Shown one piece after another: positions 21,043-30,799 of a DNA stretch of 44,178 nucleotides. Where the stretch lies: the IMG/VR virus record IMGVR_UViG_3300023196_003765, positions 24,180 to 68,357 of that record; one strand, given 5' to 3'. The stretch is from a virus. Position 1 is the stretch's first letter. Every line of letters begins with the position of its first letter. Made by a program: the position numbers and the translations under genes. A model generated the notes under the pieces. It did not search any database. It had not been told where the DNA came from and saw nothing but the letters and a program-made list of their open reading frames with translations.

Positions 21043-21756
21043 ATGTATGTACCATTTAGAATTTTTGCATCATCAAGATACAATAAGAAACTAGATAAGA
21101 AAAATTTGGAACAAACTATATTTGAAGACAAAATAGTAAACAAAAAAAGCGAGCCAACCTTATACAACATCGAAGCCGGCTTAGCTGCTGTAAAAACCAA
21201 CACAGCACATAGTCTTTCTATAAAAGAAAGAAGAAAAGGTAAGCGATCCGGTCTTCCTCAAACTCGAAGTGCTGACGCCAGAGAGTTGTTGACTTTAATA
21301 AATGTTCAACCAGCACAGCTTCCAAGAAGGTTTTCTCTTTTGTCTGCCCAGACCGATCGAGATGTTATTTTAAATCCAAATATTTTTTATAAAGGTGACT
21401 ATTCTAATATTCCGGCCGGAGTCAGTGTCATCTTTGATTCTGCTGAATTAAGTGCAAATATTGTTGAATATGGCTTTGCACCATTAACACCGGGCTTCGG
21501 TGCTGGTCCGCTTAATCCAACATTAACAGATGGAGTTGAGCAGGCTTTCCCTTCGCCTTCGACGACAGATAAATTTAAAGTAGCCGGCGATACTTTTTAT
21601 TTGCTTGACGAATCTGCTGACATAAGGAAGACAGAGGAAATACAAGAACCTATTTATAAACAAGTAAGACAACCAGATTTATCGCACATAGCTGCGAATT
21701 TTACCATTTTAAATAATAGTCCGGATTATTTTGGTAAGAATAAGTATTATAAATAA
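21043..21756 (+). CDS. Hypothetical structural-cluster protein (237 aa)
   Basis: A 237-residue protein placed between two large virion genes. It starts at ATG 21043 behind a good SD (ATAAGGATT). The first 80 residues are basic and Lys-rich (FRIFASSRYNKKLDKKNLEQ, then SIKERRKGKRSGLPQTRSAD). The middle is Gly/Pro-rich (FAPLTPGFGAGPLNPT), and the end is acidic then basic. I recognise no family. The basic N-terminus followed by a flexible middle suits a linker or assembly protein, but this is a guess from composition. Confidence 0.45.
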   Translation: MYVPFRIFASSRYNKKLDKKNLEQTIFEDKIVNKKSEPTLYNIEAGLAAVKTNTAHSLSIKERRKGKRSGLPQTRSADARELLTLINVQPAQLPRRFSLLSAQTDRDVILNPNIFYKGDYSNIPAGVSVIFDSAELSANIVEYGFAPLTPGFGAGPLNPTLTDGVEQAFPSPSTTDKFKVAGDTFYLLDESADIRKTEEIQEPIYKQVRQPDLSHIAANFTILNNSPDYFGKNKYYK

Positions 21757-21775
21757 AATAAGGATTAATTAGAAC

Positions 21776-23692
21776 ATGGCAGATATAAAACAACCCGAAG
21801 CTCCTAGAATTGATGCAGAAATATTATCAACGTATTTTAAAGGAGCGAAATCATTTAAAAGAGCCAGATCTTCACATGGTCGGCATGCCATGGCCAAAGG
21901 TGCCGGTAGTCTCCCGAAAAGCGAAGGAGGTACTCCACCGCTACATGGCAATAGTCCAAGCGGCGCTGGCACAATTTTTAAACAAAGCAAGAAAGAACCA
22001 GACAATAATGGTTTATTTGCTGAATTTTGGTACGATGACGGTACAGATGCTAATGGTCAATTTATTGAAAAACAAAAAAAATCAAATTCCAGAAAAGCAA
22101 GAGTAAAATTTGCTGATCCAAGTTTAAAAAAAGAATTTCCCCGCGGCTTTCCAGCGTCAGGTAAAGATAGCCCCGATATTGATGATATACAAACAACGAG
22201 TGGCCCGGGCAGCAATCAGGTCCCGCCGGGGTTTGGCCGCCAGACAGGAGGCATACCAGTTCTTAACAAAGAAACAGATGCAGGCGAAGCTGTTAATTGG
22301 GGTGCTGATGATTTAGGAGGTTCAGGTAATAAGCCATTCCTAAGTCCTGAATTCGGACCAAGTCCTTATGTACCCCGTTCACCGACTAACCCTCCCGGCG
22401 TGACTCCTCCGGGCGGGATCCCAACACCCACGCCGGCGCCAGTAATTACAGGTGTAACGCCAAGCTTTGGTGGTCCTTTTGGTGGACCTAGTGACGAGCC
22501 ACAATACCCCGACTTCGTTCAAACACCTATTGAGGATGTCCCTTTGAGTCCTGACGTTCCAACATGGACTTTTGAAGATGATGATGTTGATTTTGTTATT
22601 GTTCCTCCTTTGACCATAGTTTTTGAAGATAATATTCAAGATGTTGACCCATGGGAGGTAAGCTACGCTAATATGGCAACCATAACTGATTATTGGTTAC
22701 TGACAGGCGCTTCGATTTCACACGAAATAAACAATAATACAGTCACTAGAACTTCTATTGAAACTATAAATACGCAGCACGACGATGAAGAGTTATACAA
22801 TTTTGATAGAATATCTTACAGGGATATCGAATCTTATGATGGTTCAGTAATAAGGCCCTCAGTTTTTTATGAAGAGGCCTCCGGAGCCAGATTATTTTAT
22901 GATTCAAGCGCTAGCACAATGGTTCAAAAATTTCAAGCAGCCGCAACCGAGGCATATGGTGGGGGTGATGCGCTTTCCTCGGGTGCTGACGCTGCAACGT
23001 TGAGGAGCGCAGCGACCGGTCTTCGCGGACTCGAATACGGATTATTTGAGGGTGCTTACGGCGATATTGCAAACGGAATTGCAATAGGATATGTTGAATA
23101 TGAAAATTCCGTATATGACATAGATCCATTGGAGTCATATGCATTTATCAACACCGCTAAATTATTTTTTCATACTTCGGAAGTTCCCGATCCAAATTTT
23201 ACACCTGCATCTATGGAATCGACATGGGCTCCGTGGGGTGCGGGAGACTCCATGGGTGAATATTCCATTACTAACCCGTGGACATATCAAGCACCAGAAC
23301 GCATAAGATTGGATTCAAAATTTGGATACGATAGGACCTATGCTGGTATCGATGTTAAAGTTCATGTAAGAGATATTCTTAATGAAGTTATTGTTGGGAT
23401 ATCTAATGATTTGGCTAGTGATATATTTACAAGAACAGATTCTCAAAACGTTATTATGGGTGGAAAAATTACAGCAAATGTGTTTGAAAAAATTACAGAT
23501 AAAGAAATACCAGAATATGCTACTGATGCTGATCTGCAAGAGCTTATTAGTTCACCCGGTGAAGCACTTATGTCTGTCAGTACAACAGTTACAGGCGCGC
23601 CCTCCGGTGGCACATATGATGCTTCTTCTGTAATTGGTAGTGGCGATACTGGCGCTACTACTGTTGTAACTTCAACCGGCGCTTCATACTAA
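21776..23692 (+). CDS. Structural protein with Pro/Gly-rich linker (638 aa)
   Basis: A 638-residue protein with three visible parts. Residues 1-115 are Lys/Ser-rich. Residues of about 120-255 are a long Pro/Gly-rich linker (SPRSPTNPPGVTPPGG-like text, and GVTPSFGGPFGGPSDEPQY). The C-terminal part, from about residue 290, is globular and acidic, and the last 40 residues are Gly/Ser/Thr-rich. The design suggests a fibrous or tethering virion protein. The SD is AAGGATTA before ATG 21776. The upstream TATAAATA at 21748-21755 matches the T4 late-promoter box, but it also encodes the previous stop and such boxes are expected by chance in AT-rich DNA. No family recognised. Confidence 0.45.
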   Translation: MADIKQPEAPRIDAEILSTYFKGAKSFKRARSSHGRHAMAKGAGSLPKSEGGTPPLHGNSPSGAGTIFKQSKKEPDNNGLFAEFWYDDGTDANGQFIEKQKKSNSRKARVKFADPSLKKEFPRGFPASGKDSPDIDDIQTTSGPGSNQVPPGFGRQTGGIPVLNKETDAGEAVNWGADDLGGSGNKPFLSPEFGPSPYVPRSPTNPPGVTPPGGIPTPTPAPVITGVTPSFGGPFGGPSDEPQYPDFVQTPIEDVPLSPDVPTWTFEDDDVDFVIVPPLTIVFEDNIQDVDPWEVSYANMATITDYWLLTGASISHEINNNTVTRTSIETINTQHDDEELYNFDRISYRDIESYDGSVIRPSVFYEEASGARLFYDSSASTMVQKFQAAATEAYGGGDALSSGADAATLRSAATGLRGLEYGLFEGAYGDIANGIAIGYVEYENSVYDIDPLESYAFINTAKLFFHTSEVPDPNFTPASMESTWAPWGAGDSMGEYSITNPWTYQAPERIRLDSKFGYDRTYAGIDVKVHVRDILNEVIVGISNDLASDIFTRTDSQNVIMGGKITANVFEKITDKEIPEYATDADLQELISSPGEALMSVSTTVTGAPSGGTYDASSVIGSGDTGATTVVTSTGASY

Positions 23693-23706
23693 ATTAAGGA
23701 AAAAAA

Positions 23707-26700
23707 ATGTCAGATTCAACAATAGAAGTAAGTCCAGCACTACGCGATTATGATCCCACTAGGGATATTAATGTCGAGTTTTCTATGACTGCTCCATTCC
23801 CGACAGATCCGGGAGTGTCGCAACAAAAAACAATATCTTTTACGGACACAAATCTTTTAGTTAATTCGTCGGATGTGTTTAGAAATGCTGTTGGCGGTTT
23901 TTATTTTAATGACACAGATAGTGAAAACAATTTTCGCACACCACCATCATTTTATAAATTTTTACCATTAAACAATCCAAACGGTTACATTTTTTCTATA
24001 AGTTCTTATAAGGGCCCAAGCATTGATATTCCAACCACAGCAGGAAGTTCTAGAATTGTCGCCGCCGCCGAAGCTGTTGGAGGTAGTTTTGGTTCAGAGG
24101 CAGATGAAATTGCAGGTGGTTTAGGCGGGTCGTATACCGCGCTGTCAGAACAAACTGCTTTCTCGTTTTTGGATACTATTCTTCCGTTTGTCCAGTTTGT
24201 TGTACATGTCGAAGGGGATCCCGTGCACCCGACTTTGCAAAATCCAATGCAGGGTAATAAATTTTGGAAACTTATGTTTACAGGTGATGGAGAGTTTGAT
24301 GAAATCCCGGTAAATTCAATTTATAGCGAACGTGTTTATAATGATCATACTTTTAATATTACACATCCTTATGAAAAAATTCAAAAACAATATCACTATA
24401 AAAGAAATAATAAAAAATATATTGAATGTTCGTTCGAATATAACAGATACTTTAAGGAATACCAAAATTACAACTCAACAATTGAATCAGAAACCTTGAT
24501 TCCAAATTGGTATATGATGAGTTTAATTGCTTACTCGTTGGATTACGAAACTCCATCCGGGTTTGGGCCCTCAACCAATGGGATTCCTGCTAGCACGATA
24601 AGTTATTATGGCTTTGGTGCTGATTATGACGGTGACGTTGAAGAGTTATCTAGAAAAATCTATAATATCGATAGTGATACTAGACTGCAAGAAGCCAGCA
24701 TGCGCATTGCATCAGTGATGCATTATGGTTTTGAACCATTAGTCGAAGGCCCCGGGGGATTCCGAAAAATGAGAAAGCACTTAGATACCCAATATGTAAT
24801 TTCTGCATCGTTAGCTCCGATGGGTATTAAAGATTTTCATAAAAATCGTTATAAAAACATTTTATTCAACAACTACGCAGCAAAAGAAAATTTGAGATTC
24901 AATGAACCTCCATATACTGCAAGAAGAATTTGGCCGTATTATAATCGAATTAGGTTTGATAAGTTGCCAAGCGGAGATTATACAGATTTACTGGTCACTG
25001 AACATTGTGATACGCTAATTTTGAGATCATTAAAAGAAATATTTACTAATCAAGCACCAGATACTCCAATTGAAAATTGCCAATTTTTACAAAACGAACG
25101 TTTTCTTGATCCACAAAGCAATGCAAATAGAGAATATGGAGCGCCTATGGTAGAAAATGTCGCAAGTAGCTCAAAAGTTGTAAATTATAAATCTGTGGAT
25201 TTTATTAAATTATTACTTCATTCACATAATACAATTAAAGAAGAAAATAATGATTTTATAATTGTTGATTTTAAGAATATTGATCTTGAAGCGGCCTATG
25301 GCAAAAAAGGTGTGTTCCGTTCCTATAATGTAAAAAATGTATTAAAATATTTAGATAGAATTTCTAAGAAATTTTATGATCCAGCCGGCAAAACTGCTTT
25401 TAAAATTAATAATATAAATTCACTTTTAAATTCACAAAATGATCAGATACAATTTGATCATACACAATTTAATCTTTTAGAACCACAAAGTAAAGACAAT
25501 GAGGTAATAGCTTATAGAGTTGAAAAACTAGCACCACCAGCAGAAGGTGATTCTAATACCAGAAACGTAATACAGAACTTTTGGGTCTTTAACGGATTAG
25601 AAAATATGGATTTCAATATTGTTGACAATCAAGTCAAATATGGTGTAGATTATACTTATAATATATACGCCTATTATCTTGTCAGTGGTTACAAATATAG
25701 ATTTTCAAATTTACAATTAAGCAGGGTTATAAGTTTTGTATCACAAACAGAAGATGATTCTGATACTTCTGCATACGAAGCTTTGTTGGCCGAAGGGCCA
25801 GGTATTGATGAGCCGTATGGCACTTTCTTAGAAAGAGTTAAAGCATACTGTATCGAGTTTTTCGATCCAGTAACTGGTGATACTGTACCGGATATGTTAG
25901 AAAGTGTAGTTTATTTGCCGGAACTTCCCGAGTCAATTGAAGTATCTTCACTTGCAGGTGAAGATGTTAGAGTGGCAATTTCTCAAAGATCCTATTCCCC
26001 TGTCGGAAGAGCAGAAGTTGCAGGTTTAACCTCGGCTCCAACTAACGCAGCATTACCGCCTTATATTGCAAATTTTGTAACTACTATCCAACCATCTTTA
26101 AAGGTTATAGAATGTCCAGTAATGTCAAAAACATATAAAATTTTAGACAATCCGCCTAACGAAGTCAATATTGTGCCTAATGTGACACTCAAAGGCACAA
26201 ACGCAAATGCATTTGTTTTTGATATGGTTTATCAAAATTTAGATTTCCGCACTAAATATCCTAAAATTGTGGCACCTTCACAAGACATGTCAAAAATGCA
26301 AGATTATCTACATGGCAAAGATTTAATTGTCACTAGTAAACTAATAGATGGGTTTGATGCTGATGAACCAGATAGAGCTAGTTCCATTAGTCCAGTTAAA
26401 GATATTGAAATATACCGTATGGATAGAAAACCTTTGTCTTTTGCAGACTTTGAAAGTTTTCTTTTAACAAAAATTCCAATGAAATTATCTATTGAAGAAG
26501 CAATGTACATGGAAAATGCAGAATTTTCATACACAACAGAGCATTTTAGTGATAAAATTGAAAGTAATAAAAAATATTATTATCTTTTTAGAGCTGTTAG
26601 TGATAATGGCATGCCCGGCAAAGTTGACTCAATTATAGAAGCTGAATTGGTTGATGATGGGGGTTATCGTTATGCACTGTTTAACACTCTTTTTGAAGAA

Positions 26701-27033
26701 GATTTATTAGTTGACAAAACAGATAGAACATCAACAACATTTAAAAAATTAATTCAATTAACACCCAACTTTTCACAAATGAACTTAGACGTTTCAAATA
26801 CAACATATTTACAAGATGCAGCAGTTGCATATAATGAAATACCAGTCGGCACAGCAGATGAAAAAATATGGGATAAAACTTTTAAACTAAGATTAACTTC
26901 GAAAAAGACTGGTAAAAAAATTGATTTAAACATTACTTATACTGACCCAGAGCAAAAAATGCTTCTAGGGGATTCAGATGCGGAATATATTGTTTCAATG
27001 TATGATAACGATTTACCTTATTATCCCGGGTAG
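23707..27033 (+). CDS. Large virion protein with fibronectin-III-like segments
   Basis: An 1108-residue protein with SD AAGGAAAAAAA before the ATG. Two stretches look like fibronectin type III folds: about residues 599-677 (EVIAYRVEKLAPP, then VDYTYNIYAYYLVSGYKYRF) and about 953-985 (NKKYYYLFRAVSDNGMPGKV). Between and around them are mixed alpha/beta regions that I do not recognise (for example EKIQKQYHYKRNNKKYIECS near residue 220). Such folds are common spacers in phage tail, baseplate and fibre proteins. Its place between other structural genes supports a tail or baseplate role, but the exact role cannot be stated. Confidence 0.5.
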   Translation: MSDSTIEVSPALRDYDPTRDINVEFSMTAPFPTDPGVSQQKTISFTDTNLLVNSSDVFRNAVGGFYFNDTDSENNFRTPPSFYKFLPLNNPNGYIFSISSYKGPSIDIPTTAGSSRIVAAAEAVGGSFGSEADEIAGGLGGSYTALSEQTAFSFLDTILPFVQFVVHVEGDPVHPTLQNPMQGNKFWKLMFTGDGEFDEIPVNSIYSERVYNDHTFNITHPYEKIQKQYHYKRNNKKYIECSFEYNRYFKEYQNYNSTIESETLIPNWYMMSLIAYSLDYETPSGFGPSTNGIPASTISYYGFGADYDGDVEELSRKIYNIDSDTRLQEASMRIASVMHYGFEPLVEGPGGFRKMRKHLDTQYVISASLAPMGIKDFHKNRYKNILFNNYAAKENLRFNEPPYTARRIWPYYNRIRFDKLPSGDYTDLLVTEHCDTLILRSLKEIFTNQAPDTPIENCQFLQNERFLDPQSNANREYGAPMVENVASSSKVVNYKSVDFIKLLLHSHNTIKEENNDFIIVDFKNIDLEAAYGKKGVFRSYNVKNVLKYLDRISKKFYDPAGKTAFKINNINSLLNSQNDQIQFDHTQFNLLEPQSKDNEVIAYRVEKLAPPAEGDSNTRNVIQNFWVFNGLENMDFNIVDNQVKYGVDYTYNIYAYYLVSGYKYRFSNLQLSRVISFVSQTEDDSDTSAYEALLAEGPGIDEPYGTFLERVKAYCIEFFDPVTGDTVPDMLESVVYLPELPESIEVSSLAGEDVRVAISQRSYSPVGRAEVAGLTSAPTNAALPPYIANFVTTIQPSLKVIECPVMSKTYKILDNPPNEVNIVPNVTLKGTNANAFVFDMVYQNLDFRTKYPKIVAPSQDMSKMQDYLHGKDLIVTSKLIDGFDADEPDRASSISPVKDIEIYRMDRKPLSFADFESFLLTKIPMKLSIEEAMYMENAEFSYTTEHFSDKIESNKKYYYLFRAVSDNGMPGKVDSIIEAELVDDGGYRYALFNTLFEEDLLVDKTDRTSTTFKKLIQLTPNFSQMNLDVSNTTYLQDAAVAYNEIPVGTADEKIWDKTFKLRLTSKKTGKKIDLNITYTDPEQKMLLGDSDAEYIVSMYDNDLPYYPG

Positions 27034-27074
27034 ATAAAAAAAACTAATACTATTTATACAAGAGAGGAAATTAA

Positions 27075-28112
27075 ATGGCTTTTTTAGACAATTCAGGTGA
27101 CATTATTTTGGACGCCGTTTTAACCGATATCGGTAGACGAAGAATGGCGCAAGGAAATTTTAGAATTACTAAATTTTCTGCCGGCGACGACGAAATAGAT
27201 TATAGTTTATACAATAAAAATCACCCTTCCGGTTCTGCTTACTATGATTTAGAAATTATGCAGACACCGATCTTAGAAGCTTTTACTCAAATGAACGCTA
27301 ATATTAATTATGGATTAGTTTCTTATTCTAGAAACGATTTGTTGTTTTTACCAGTAGCGAAACAAAATGAAAAAGTTTCAAGTTCTGGAATGGGTACCAA
27401 AATAGTAGCAAAGGATGCTACAAAAAACGTTGTCTTTTTAGCCGACGATACAAGAACCACCACCGATGGTACAAGAACTTCTACTAAGTTAATTTCTTCT
27501 GGTCTGTCAGCTAACAGTTTATTAATATCCAGCGGCCTTACCGGCCGAGCTGTGATGATCGAGACAGGAATAATGTCTGATGAAATTTTACCTAGTATCT
27601 CATCTCAGACTGTTTACCTAACAAGCGTTGGTTTGTTAGACAGAGGCTTCTTGGTTAGATTTGATCGTAGATTTATTTCTAGTGTAATGGGGCCCGGCGC
27701 CGGTGCTACATTTAGCAACAGTTCCGCGCTGGCCGGCGCTACATTAGAATTTAGCCTAAGACCAGTTTCAGATGTCAGAAGATCAACGTATTTAAATAAT
27801 TACGCAGAAAGCATAATTGGTGGTAATATAAATCAAGTGTATGCTGATTTCACCACGGGTACGGGTGCAACAGATACCAGTACAGAGTTTTCCGTAATCA
27901 CAGGTCCAAGAGCTAGTTTTACCGCGATGAATTTTACTATTAATCCGTCTATACCACAAGCACATTATATTAAATTTGGTACTACCTCTAATGACCTTTT
28001 TGGTGATGGGACTTTATATGATTTTATTGACACAACTGTATATGTACGTGGTAATTCAAGCGAATCTCACGTTCAAGTACCAATTAGAATTATAAAAATA
28101 GCTGCAACATAA
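27075..28112 (+). CDS. Virion structural protein sharing the N-terminal GDDEIDY module (345 aa)
   Basis: A 345-residue protein with SD AGAGAGGAAA before ATG 27075. Its first 50 residues (MAFLDNSGDIILDAVLTDIG, then RRRMAQGNFRITKFSAGDDE) match a conserved opening of small virion proteins in marine T4-like phages and share a pattern with the 405-residue protein at 14518. The rest is beta-rich and contains repeated LISSGLSANSLLISSGLTG-like strands near residues 138-156, suggesting a stacked beta structure. It is probably a tail or fibre component; the function is not established by the sequence. Confidence 0.55.
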   Translation: MAFLDNSGDIILDAVLTDIGRRRMAQGNFRITKFSAGDDEIDYSLYNKNHPSGSAYYDLEIMQTPILEAFTQMNANINYGLVSYSRNDLLFLPVAKQNEKVSSSGMGTKIVAKDATKNVVFLADDTRTTTDGTRTSTKLISSGLSANSLLISSGLTGRAVMIETGIMSDEILPSISSQTVYLTSVGLLDRGFLVRFDRRFISSVMGPGAGATFSNSSALAGATLEFSLRPVSDVRRSTYLNNYAESIIGGNINQVYADFTTGTGATDTSTEFSVITGPRASFTAMNFTINPSIPQAHYIKFGTTSNDLFGDGTLYDFIDTTVYVRGNSSESHVQVPIRIIKIAAT

Positions 28113-28126
28113 TTTGGAGAATTTAA

Positions 28127-29218
28127 ATGCCAGTATCATACGAACCTATTAATATTGCAACAGATGTTACAACAACAAAAGCATTATTACACGAAATAAT
28201 ACCACTTACCGGATCGATTGTCAGTGGGACATATAACGATGAAAATATCAAAAACTATACCCATGGAATGTTCCAGTCGGTATATGATTATCCATATTTA
28301 AGTTCATCGGCCAACCACATATTTGACGTTACGTTGGGATATGATGAATCTTCTATATTGTCAGCATCGACTGCTGCTCAAAATAGTAAAAAAATTAACA
28401 TGTACAATCAATTTTCACAAGTATTGTTAGGATATACAGGTTCAGATAATACTGTTAGATTGTTCGAAAGTGACTTAAAGCTTGATCTTATCGGCGCGAT
28501 GAAAGAGACATTCATAATATCTTTTTCTAGATTACTGACAAAAGATCAAATCAAAAAAGGTACATTTAATTTACAGTTAGGCCTTGGTGGATATGGCACT
28601 ACTGCTTTTGACAACATCTTAAAATTACAAGATCTTTCAGCAACAACAAGCGGTGACGGTACTCTTAATGTGATTGGTGGCGACTATGGCGTACTCTTTG
28701 ATGCTACTGCCTCTATTGATTCCGATGGCATAGGCCAAGCAAATGCATCATCAAGTCACGGTGTTGTGTTTTATCAGGCAGGCATCGCAGTTGTATCGGC
28801 ATCAGCGTTCGAACACATGGGAGCGACTATATTTAACAGTGGTTCCCATCTAAGTGGTTCTGGTAAATCGCCGTTGTCGTTCGAACAATCAATGGTTTCT
28901 GCATCAATTTCAGGTACTTGTGATGCACTTCGACATAGAATCTATAATCTGTCGTTCAACAATTCAACTGAAATTAATTCAACAATTTATTTCTGCCGCA
29001 TGCCAACAAATAAATTTAATTATAGTTCCAACCCAACTTATCTTACGGGAAGTAAGCTTAGGGTTAAGGATGTTGCAACAGAATTGCCGCTTAGTTATGT
29101 TACCACTATTGGGCTTTACAACGCAAGAAATGAATTATTAGCAACAGCTAAGTTATCTGAACCACTCAAAAAGACACCATCAAACGAGCTAACGATTAGA
29201 GTTCGACTGGATTACTAG
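28127..29218 (+). CDS. Tail/fibre structural protein, paralogue A (363 aa)
   Basis: A 363-residue beta-rich protein preceded by the SD TTGGAGAA. Its final 70 or so residues (FNYSSNPTYLTGSKL, then VTTIGLYNARNELLATAKLS, then ELTIRVRLDY) align with the end of the next protein (VNYSNNPTFFE, VGIYDKNKNLIAIATLANP, YTFKIKMDF). The middles also match in outline: KKGTFNLQLGLGG versus KEGTLSLKWYVSG, and GVVFYQAGIAVVSASAF versus GVVLYNEGIILLTGSW. The two adjacent genes are therefore tandem paralogues. A role in a tail appendage or baseplate periphery is inferred from position. The gene ends one base before the next ATG. Confidence 0.55.
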   Translation: MPVSYEPINIATDVTTTKALLHEIIPLTGSIVSGTYNDENIKNYTHGMFQSVYDYPYLSSSANHIFDVTLGYDESSILSASTAAQNSKKINMYNQFSQVLLGYTGSDNTVRLFESDLKLDLIGAMKETFIISFSRLLTKDQIKKGTFNLQLGLGGYGTTAFDNILKLQDLSATTSGDGTLNVIGGDYGVLFDATASIDSDGIGQANASSSHGVVFYQAGIAVVSASAFEHMGATIFNSGSHLSGSGKSPLSFEQSMVSASISGTCDALRHRIYNLSFNNSTEINSTIYFCRMPTNKFNYSSNPTYLTGSKLRVKDVATELPLSYVTTIGLYNARNELLATAKLSEPLKKTPSNELTIRVRLDY

Positions 29219-29219
29219 A

Positions 29220-30746
29220 ATGTCATACCGCAAGTTTGGCCCAAATGATGTTGTGCTGAACACCATGAGGATGTTCCCTTCTGTAAACTTTTTCATTTAT
29301 AATACAAAAGTTTACTACAATAACACACCTCATCAGCCCGGTGCCTTCGGTTCGTCAGTATCGGGTAGTATTTTAAACATTACTTCCAGTACTAGCGGCG
29401 GTATTAGTCTTTTTGAATATAATATAGATCGCTCAGGCTTAGTTAGTGCTCCGGGCACAACTATTCCAAATGATCAAAGACTAGATTGGAGTAAAGTTAC
29501 CGGCTTAAATCCAAAAATAACACCATATATTCAAAAAGATAGTGCTAGAACTTCTTATAAAACTGTGGGCAAGCTTTCTTTTAGAGATGAATTTTATACA
29601 TCAGAACTTGGTGCACCAGCAACAATTCTACAACATAATTACCCGCTGACAGCTTCGATAACAAGGCAATTGATGGGTATACCAGAGGAATTACCTGCTC
29701 ATGGTGCTGGTCATAGAACTGATCATTTTCATTTAACTCCGTGCGGCGCTGATGGGGGTACTACACCTTATGGAAAATTTGAGCCATGGCCATATTTGGT
29801 TGCTGCTGGCGGAACAGAAGATACATGGACTGGTAAATGTCATTCCCACTTAGGATTTATAGAAGGCATAACAGCTTTTAAAGACGAATTTTCAATATCA
29901 AGCTCAGCGCCTGCATATAGACACTTTTATGCGCTTAAAAACAGATTAAATCATTATGGTGCAATAAGCGAACATTATATGGTTAGTTCTTCATTTAATG
30001 GTGGTTGGAACAAAGCAGAGCAAGCAATTAATATGATTTCGGTGCCGTCTATTTTCTATGGCAGTAAAATAAAAGAAGGGACACTCAGTTTAAAATGGTA
30101 TGTGAGTGGTACTCTTGCTGCCGAAGTTAGGGACACGAAAGAAAACGGTGAGCTTATTGAAGTTTCTGGATCGAACACAGGCTTAGTAGCCGGAGTTGTG
30201 CTATATAACGAAGGAATTATATTACTAACCGGTTCATGGACAATAGACGATAACACAAGCTTGCCTTTGGTTGACGGTACGATCACCGGTGGTGCTAGAA
30301 ACCCAAAATGGATTTATTTTGGTATCGGAGCTAATGACGGTGTTTCAGCTGACACAGTTTACGGAATTGCCAATAATGGTTTTGCTTCTGCCTCCTTTGA
30401 TGTTTCTTTTAAGGGAACATCTGAGACACAAGTTCAAACAATGTTTGCAAAAGCAAATAGAGGAAGAGTTAATTACTCAAATAACCCGACATTTTTTGAA
30501 TATGGTCAAAATTTTATTGAACACACAAGTTCTAAAATTTATGAAGAAAACCCAAACAAAAAAATATTTAATACAATTTCATCAAGTTTTACAAACCATA
30601 GTGCTTCATTTGAAAGAAGTGTTTACATTTCAAAAGTTGGAATATACGATAAAAATAAAAATCTAATAGCAATAGCTACATTGGCTAATCCTGTAAAGAA
30701 AAAAGAAGACGAAGAATATACTTTTAAAATTAAAATGGATTTTTAG
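29220..30746 (+). CDS. Tail/fibre structural protein, paralogue B (508 aa)
   Basis: A 508-residue protein, longer than its paralogue at 28127. An extra block at about residues 150-260 is rich in His, Gly and Trp (AHGAGHRTDHFHLTPCGAD, then WTGKCHSHLGF), and the two proteins share the ending described there. The extra block has closely spaced His/Cys residues that could bind metal, though this is only a composition argument. ATG 29220 follows the previous stop by one base, so translation is probably coupled. This is the last gene of the structural block; a 53-bp gap follows before the resolvase gene. Confidence 0.55.
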   Translation: MSYRKFGPNDVVLNTMRMFPSVNFFIYNTKVYYNNTPHQPGAFGSSVSGSILNITSSTSGGISLFEYNIDRSGLVSAPGTTIPNDQRLDWSKVTGLNPKITPYIQKDSARTSYKTVGKLSFRDEFYTSELGAPATILQHNYPLTASITRQLMGIPEELPAHGAGHRTDHFHLTPCGADGGTTPYGKFEPWPYLVAAGGTEDTWTGKCHSHLGFIEGITAFKDEFSISSSAPAYRHFYALKNRLNHYGAISEHYMVSSSFNGGWNKAEQAINMISVPSIFYGSKIKEGTLSLKWYVSGTLAAEVRDTKENGELIEVSGSNTGLVAGVVLYNEGIILLTGSWTIDDNTSLPLVDGTITGGARNPKWIYFGIGANDGVSADTVYGIANNGFASASFDVSFKGTSETQVQTMFAKANRGRVNYSNNPTFFEYGQNFIEHTSSKIYEENPNKKIFNTISSSFTNHSASFERSVYISKVGIYDKNKNLIAIATLANPVKKKEDEEYTFKIKMDF

Positions 30747-30799
30747 TGCTATACATTGTAGAAAGAGAAAAGAATGCTTAAAAAACATACGAGGTATAA

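Noticed and set aside
21748-21755. TATAAATA, a match to the T4 late-promoter box, 20 bases before a structural gene.
   Set aside because: In DNA this AT-rich several such octamers are expected by chance. It overlaps the stop codon of the gene before, and the other structural genes lack the box.
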